Both the position numbers and the translations under genes were made by a program. 64,000 bases of DNA from the NCBI RefSeq assembly GCF_963576545.1, contig NW_026870459.1:1-64000 (forward strand), given 5' to 3'. Position 1 is the first letter of the stretch. Each line of letters starts with the position of its first letter. Shown here piece after piece: positions 61,101-64,000 of the stretch. The notes below the pieces were generated by a model. The model did not search any database, was not told where the DNA came from, and saw only the letters and a list, made by a program, of their open reading frames with translations. Origin of the DNA: Limanda limanda (Eukaryota > Chordata > Actinopteri > Pleuronectiformes > Pleuronectidae).

Positions 61101-64000
61101 GGGTTAGGGATGAAAGCACATAGGAGAAAGAGATATTCTTGAATAACTTTTTTTGTGAAGGTCGGAGAGACTTGGAAAGTGGTTGCATCTGGACTAATTT
61201 GGGTCCTGCGGATCGATTGGTACCATCCCCGAGCTTGTACGACCTTCGGAAGAGGTCGACCGTCGAAATTCCCCCAAATCTGAGGAGATATTCTTGAATA
61301 ACTTTTTTTGTGAAGGTCGGAGAGACTTGCAAGTAGGCTCTACCCCCACTAAATGGGGTTGCGCGCATCGATCGGTACCATCCTTGAGCTTCTCCGACTT
61401 TCGGAAGGGTTAGGGTTAGGGTTAGGGATGAAAGCACATAGGAGAAAGAGATATTCTTGAATAACTTTTTTTGTGAAGGTCGGAGAGACTTGCAAGTAGG
61501 CTCTACCCCCACTAAATGGGGTAGCGCGCATCGATCGGTACCATCCTTGAGCTTCTCCGACTTTCGGAAGGGTTAGGGTTAGGGTTAGGGATGAAAGCAC
61601 ATAGGAGAAAGAGATATTCTTGAATAACTTTTTTTGTGAAGGTCGGAGAGACTTGGAAAGTGGTTGCATCTGGACTAATTTGGGTCCTGCAGATCGATTG
61701 GTACCATCCCCGAGCTTGTACGACCTTCGGAAGAGGTCGACCGACGAAATTCCCCCAAATCTGAGGAGATATTCTTGAATAACTTTTTTTGTGAAGGTCG
61801 GAGAGACTTGCAAGTAGGCTCTACCCCCACTAAATGGGGTTGCGCGCATCGATCGGTACCATCCTTGAGCTTCTCCGACTTTCGGAAGGGTTAGGGTTAG
61901 GGTTAGGGATGAAAGCACATAGGAGAAAGAGATATTCTTGAATAACTTTTTTTGTGAAGGTCGGAGAGACTTGCAAGTAGGCTCTACCCCCACTAAATGG
62001 GGTAGCGCACATCGATCGGTACCATCCTTGAGCTTCTCCGACTTTCGGAAGGGTTAGGGTTAGGGTTAGGGATGAAAGCACATAGGAGAAAGAGATATTC
62101 TTGAATAACTTTTTTTGTGAAGGTCGGAGAGACTTGGAAAGTGGTTGCATCTGGACTAATTTGGGTCCTGCGGATCGATTGGTACCATCCCCGAGCTTGT
62201 ACGACCTTCGGAAGAGGTCGACCGACGAAATTCCCCCAAATCTGAGGAGATATTCTTGAATTACTTTTTTTGTGAAGGTCGGAGAGACTTGCAAGTAGGC
62301 TCTACCCCCACTAAATGGGGTTGCGCGCATCGATCGGTACCATCCTTGAGCTTCTCCGACTTTCGGAAGGGTTAGGGTTAGGGTTAGGGATGAAAGCACA
62401 TAGGAGAAAGAGATATTCTTGAATAACTTTTTTTGTGAAGGTCGGAGAGACTTGGAAAGTGGTTGCATCTGGACTAATTTGGGTCCTGCAGATCGATTGG
62501 TACCATCCCCGAGCTTGTACGACCTTCGGAAGAGGTCGACCGACGAAATTCCCCCAAATCTGAGGAGATATTCTTGAATAACTTTTTTTGTGAAGGTCGG
62601 AGAGACTTGCAAGTAGGCTCTACCCCCACTAAATGGGGTTGCGCGCATCGATCGGTACCATCCTTGAGCTTCTCCGACTTTCGGAAGGGTTAGGGTTAGG
62701 GTTAGGGATGAAAGCACATAGGAGAAAGAGATATTCTTGAATAACTTTTTTTGTGAAGGTCGGAGAGACTTGCAAGTAGGCTCTACCCCCACTAAATGGG
62801 GTAGCGCGCATCGATCGGTACCATCCTTGAGCTTCTCCGACTTTCGGAAGGGTTAGGGTTAGGGTTAGGGATGAAAGCACATAGGAGAAAGAGATATTCT
62901 TGAATAACTTTTTTTGTGAAGGTCGGAGAGACTTGGAAAGTGGTTGCATCTGGACTAATTTGGGTCCTGCGGATCGATTGGTACCATCCCCGAGCTTGTA
63001 CGACCTTCGGAAGAGGTCGACCGACGAAATTCCCCCAAATCTGAGGAGATATTCTTGAATAACTTTTTTTGTGAAGGTCGGAGAGACTTGCAAGTAGGCT
63101 CTACCCCCACTAAATGGGGTTGCGCGCATCGATCGGTACCATCCTTGAGCTTCTCCGACTTTCGGAAGGGTTAGGGTTAGGGTTAGGGATGAAAGCACAT
63201 AGGAGAAAGAGATATTCTTGAATAACTTTTTTTGTGAAGGTCGGAGAGACTTGCAAGTAGGCTCTACCCCCACTAAATGGGGTAGCGCGCATCGATCGGT
63301 ACCATCCTTGAGCTTCTCCGACTTTCGGAAGGGTTAGGGTTAGGGATGAAAGCACATAGGAGAAAGAGATATTCTTGAATAACTTTTTTTGTGAAGGTCG
63401 GAGAGACTTGCAAGTAGGCTCTACCCCCACTAAATGGGGTAGCGCGCATCGATCGGTACCATCCTTGAGCTTCTCCGACTTTCGGAAGGGTTAGGGTTAG
63501 GGTTAGGGATGAAAGCACATAGGAGAAAGAGATATTCTTGAATAACTTTTTTTGTGAAGGTCGGAGAGACTTGGAAAGTGGTTGCATCTGGACTAATTTG
63601 GGTCCTGCGGATCGATTGGTACCATCCCCGAGCTTGTACGACCTTCGAAAGAGGTCGACCGACGAAATTCCCCCAAATCTGAGGAGATATTCTTGAATAA
63701 CTTTTTTTGTGAAGGTCGGAGAGACTTGCAAGTAGGCTCTACCCCCACTAAATGGGGTAGCGCGCATCGATCGGTACCATCCTTGAGCTTCTCCGACTTT
63801 CGGAAGGGTTAGGGTTAGGGTTAGGGATGAAAGCACATAGGAGAAAGAGATATTCTTGAATAACTTTTTTTGTGAAGGTCGGAGAGACTTGCAAGTAGGC
63901 TCTACCCCCACTAAATGGGATAGCGCGCATCGATCGGTACCATCCTTGAGCTTCTCCGACTTTCGGAAGGGTTAGGGTTAGGGATGAAAGCACATAGGAG
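55122..64000 (+). repeat. 9.4-9.75-kb superrepeat, copy 2
   Basis: B near 55425, 56389, 57027, 57508, 57977, 58452, 59090, 59571, 60052, 60690, 61171, 61652, 62133, 62451, 62932 and 63570. From 57,686 to the window end it follows copy 1 at a constant 9,745 bp; for example GGGATAG at 63920 pairs with 54175. The B near 57508 and one neighbouring A have no partner in copy 1. The copy runs off the right edge, so its full length is unknown. Confidence 0.87.
63888..64000 (+). repeat. Partial A' monomer at right edge
   Basis: The last monomer starts at 63888 and is cut by the window end after its GGG(TTAGGG)2 block. It carries GGGATAG at the hairpin (63920). No pure TTAGGG telomere and no unique flank is reached, so the array continues to the right. 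Confidence 0.92.

Larger units (their letters stand above)
1..64000 (+). repeat. Satellite array with embedded TTAGGG blocks (type A/A' and type B monomers)
   Basis: The full window is head-to-tail copies of one monomer family in a single orientation. Type A is 163 bp, A' is 157 bp (one TTAGGG fewer) and B is 155 bp. By hand count there are about 103 B and just under 300 A/A'. B monomers never touch each other: one to seven A units always intervene, giving B-to-B spacings of 318, 481, 638/644, 800-810, 964/970 and about 1,290 bp. No unrelated insertion, gene, transposon end or strand switch was seen. The TTAGGG motif marks it as eukaryotic. Subtelomeric location is inferred from the telomeric motif and its constant orientation; a centromeric or other heterochromatic satellite remains possible. 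Confidence 0.97.

Noticed and set aside
130..63993. Some 190 overlapping minus-strand open frames of about 64-320 codons starting MGVEPTCKS
   Set aside because: They are the same satellite translated in rotating frames. They overlap one another heavily, start and stop at fixed monomer points, show no domain and change frame with each monomer length. Nothing supports coding.
1..64000. CRISPR array
   Set aside because: Repeats are contiguous 155-163-bp monomers with no unique spacers, in a eukaryotic telomere-motif satellite.
1..64000. True terminal telomere
   Set aside because: TTAGGG occurs only as short blocks of two or three hexamers inside monomers. No long pure run is present at either edge.

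Overview
The whole 64 kb window is one tandem satellite array. I find no protein-coding gene, RNA gene, transposon or CRISPR array in it. It is built from about 400 head-to-tail monomers of one family, all in one orientation. There are two main types. Type A is 163 bp (sub-type A' is 157 bp) and carries an exact block of telomeric repeat, GGG(TTAGGG)3 or GGG(TTAGGG)2. Type B is 155 bp and has no telomeric motif. By hand tally there are about 103 B and just under 300 A/A' monomers. A and B share a monomer plan: an 82-bp left domain that aligns without gaps at about 72% identity, a central cassette that is telomeric in A (40 bp) and unrelated in B (32 bp), and an identical 41-bp right core.

The organism must be a eukaryote with a TTAGGG telomere, or at least one that had it when the family arose. 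TTAGGG is used by most animals outside arthropods and nematodes, many filamentous fungi, kinetoplastids, and diatoms and other stramenopiles, so the lineage cannot be fixed from this window. A subtelomeric position is the simplest inference. The G-rich strand always runs 5'->3' left to right, so if the array is subtelomeric the chromosome end lies to the right. A centromeric or internal heterochromatic satellite is not excluded.

Layout. 1-12.35 kb: A-rich arrays with a 2.4-kb higher-order repeat and a 3.86-kb displacement between its copies. 12.35-26.6 kb: a long composite superunit that holds tandem 1,600-bp and 1,761-bp higher-order repeats. 26.4-33.7 kb: less regular, with two runs of seven A monomers and many private variants. 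34.15-49.2 kb: two adjacent copies of a 7.5-kb unit. 45.7-54.3 kb and 55.1-64.0 kb: two copies of a superrepeat displaced by 9.43-9.75 kb. These families overlap one another, as expected from repeated unequal exchange.

One stretch, about 39.42-40.92 kb, is packed with single-base indels, while its partner 7.5 kb downstream is clean. It is most likely an unpolished assembly patch.

No genes act together here. Any function would come from the array itself: TTAGGG-binding proteins, G-quadruplex formation, repeat transcripts, heterochromatin, or a reservoir of telomeric sequence for recombination. The long open frames on the minus strand come from monomer lengths and repeat composition and are not annotated as genes.
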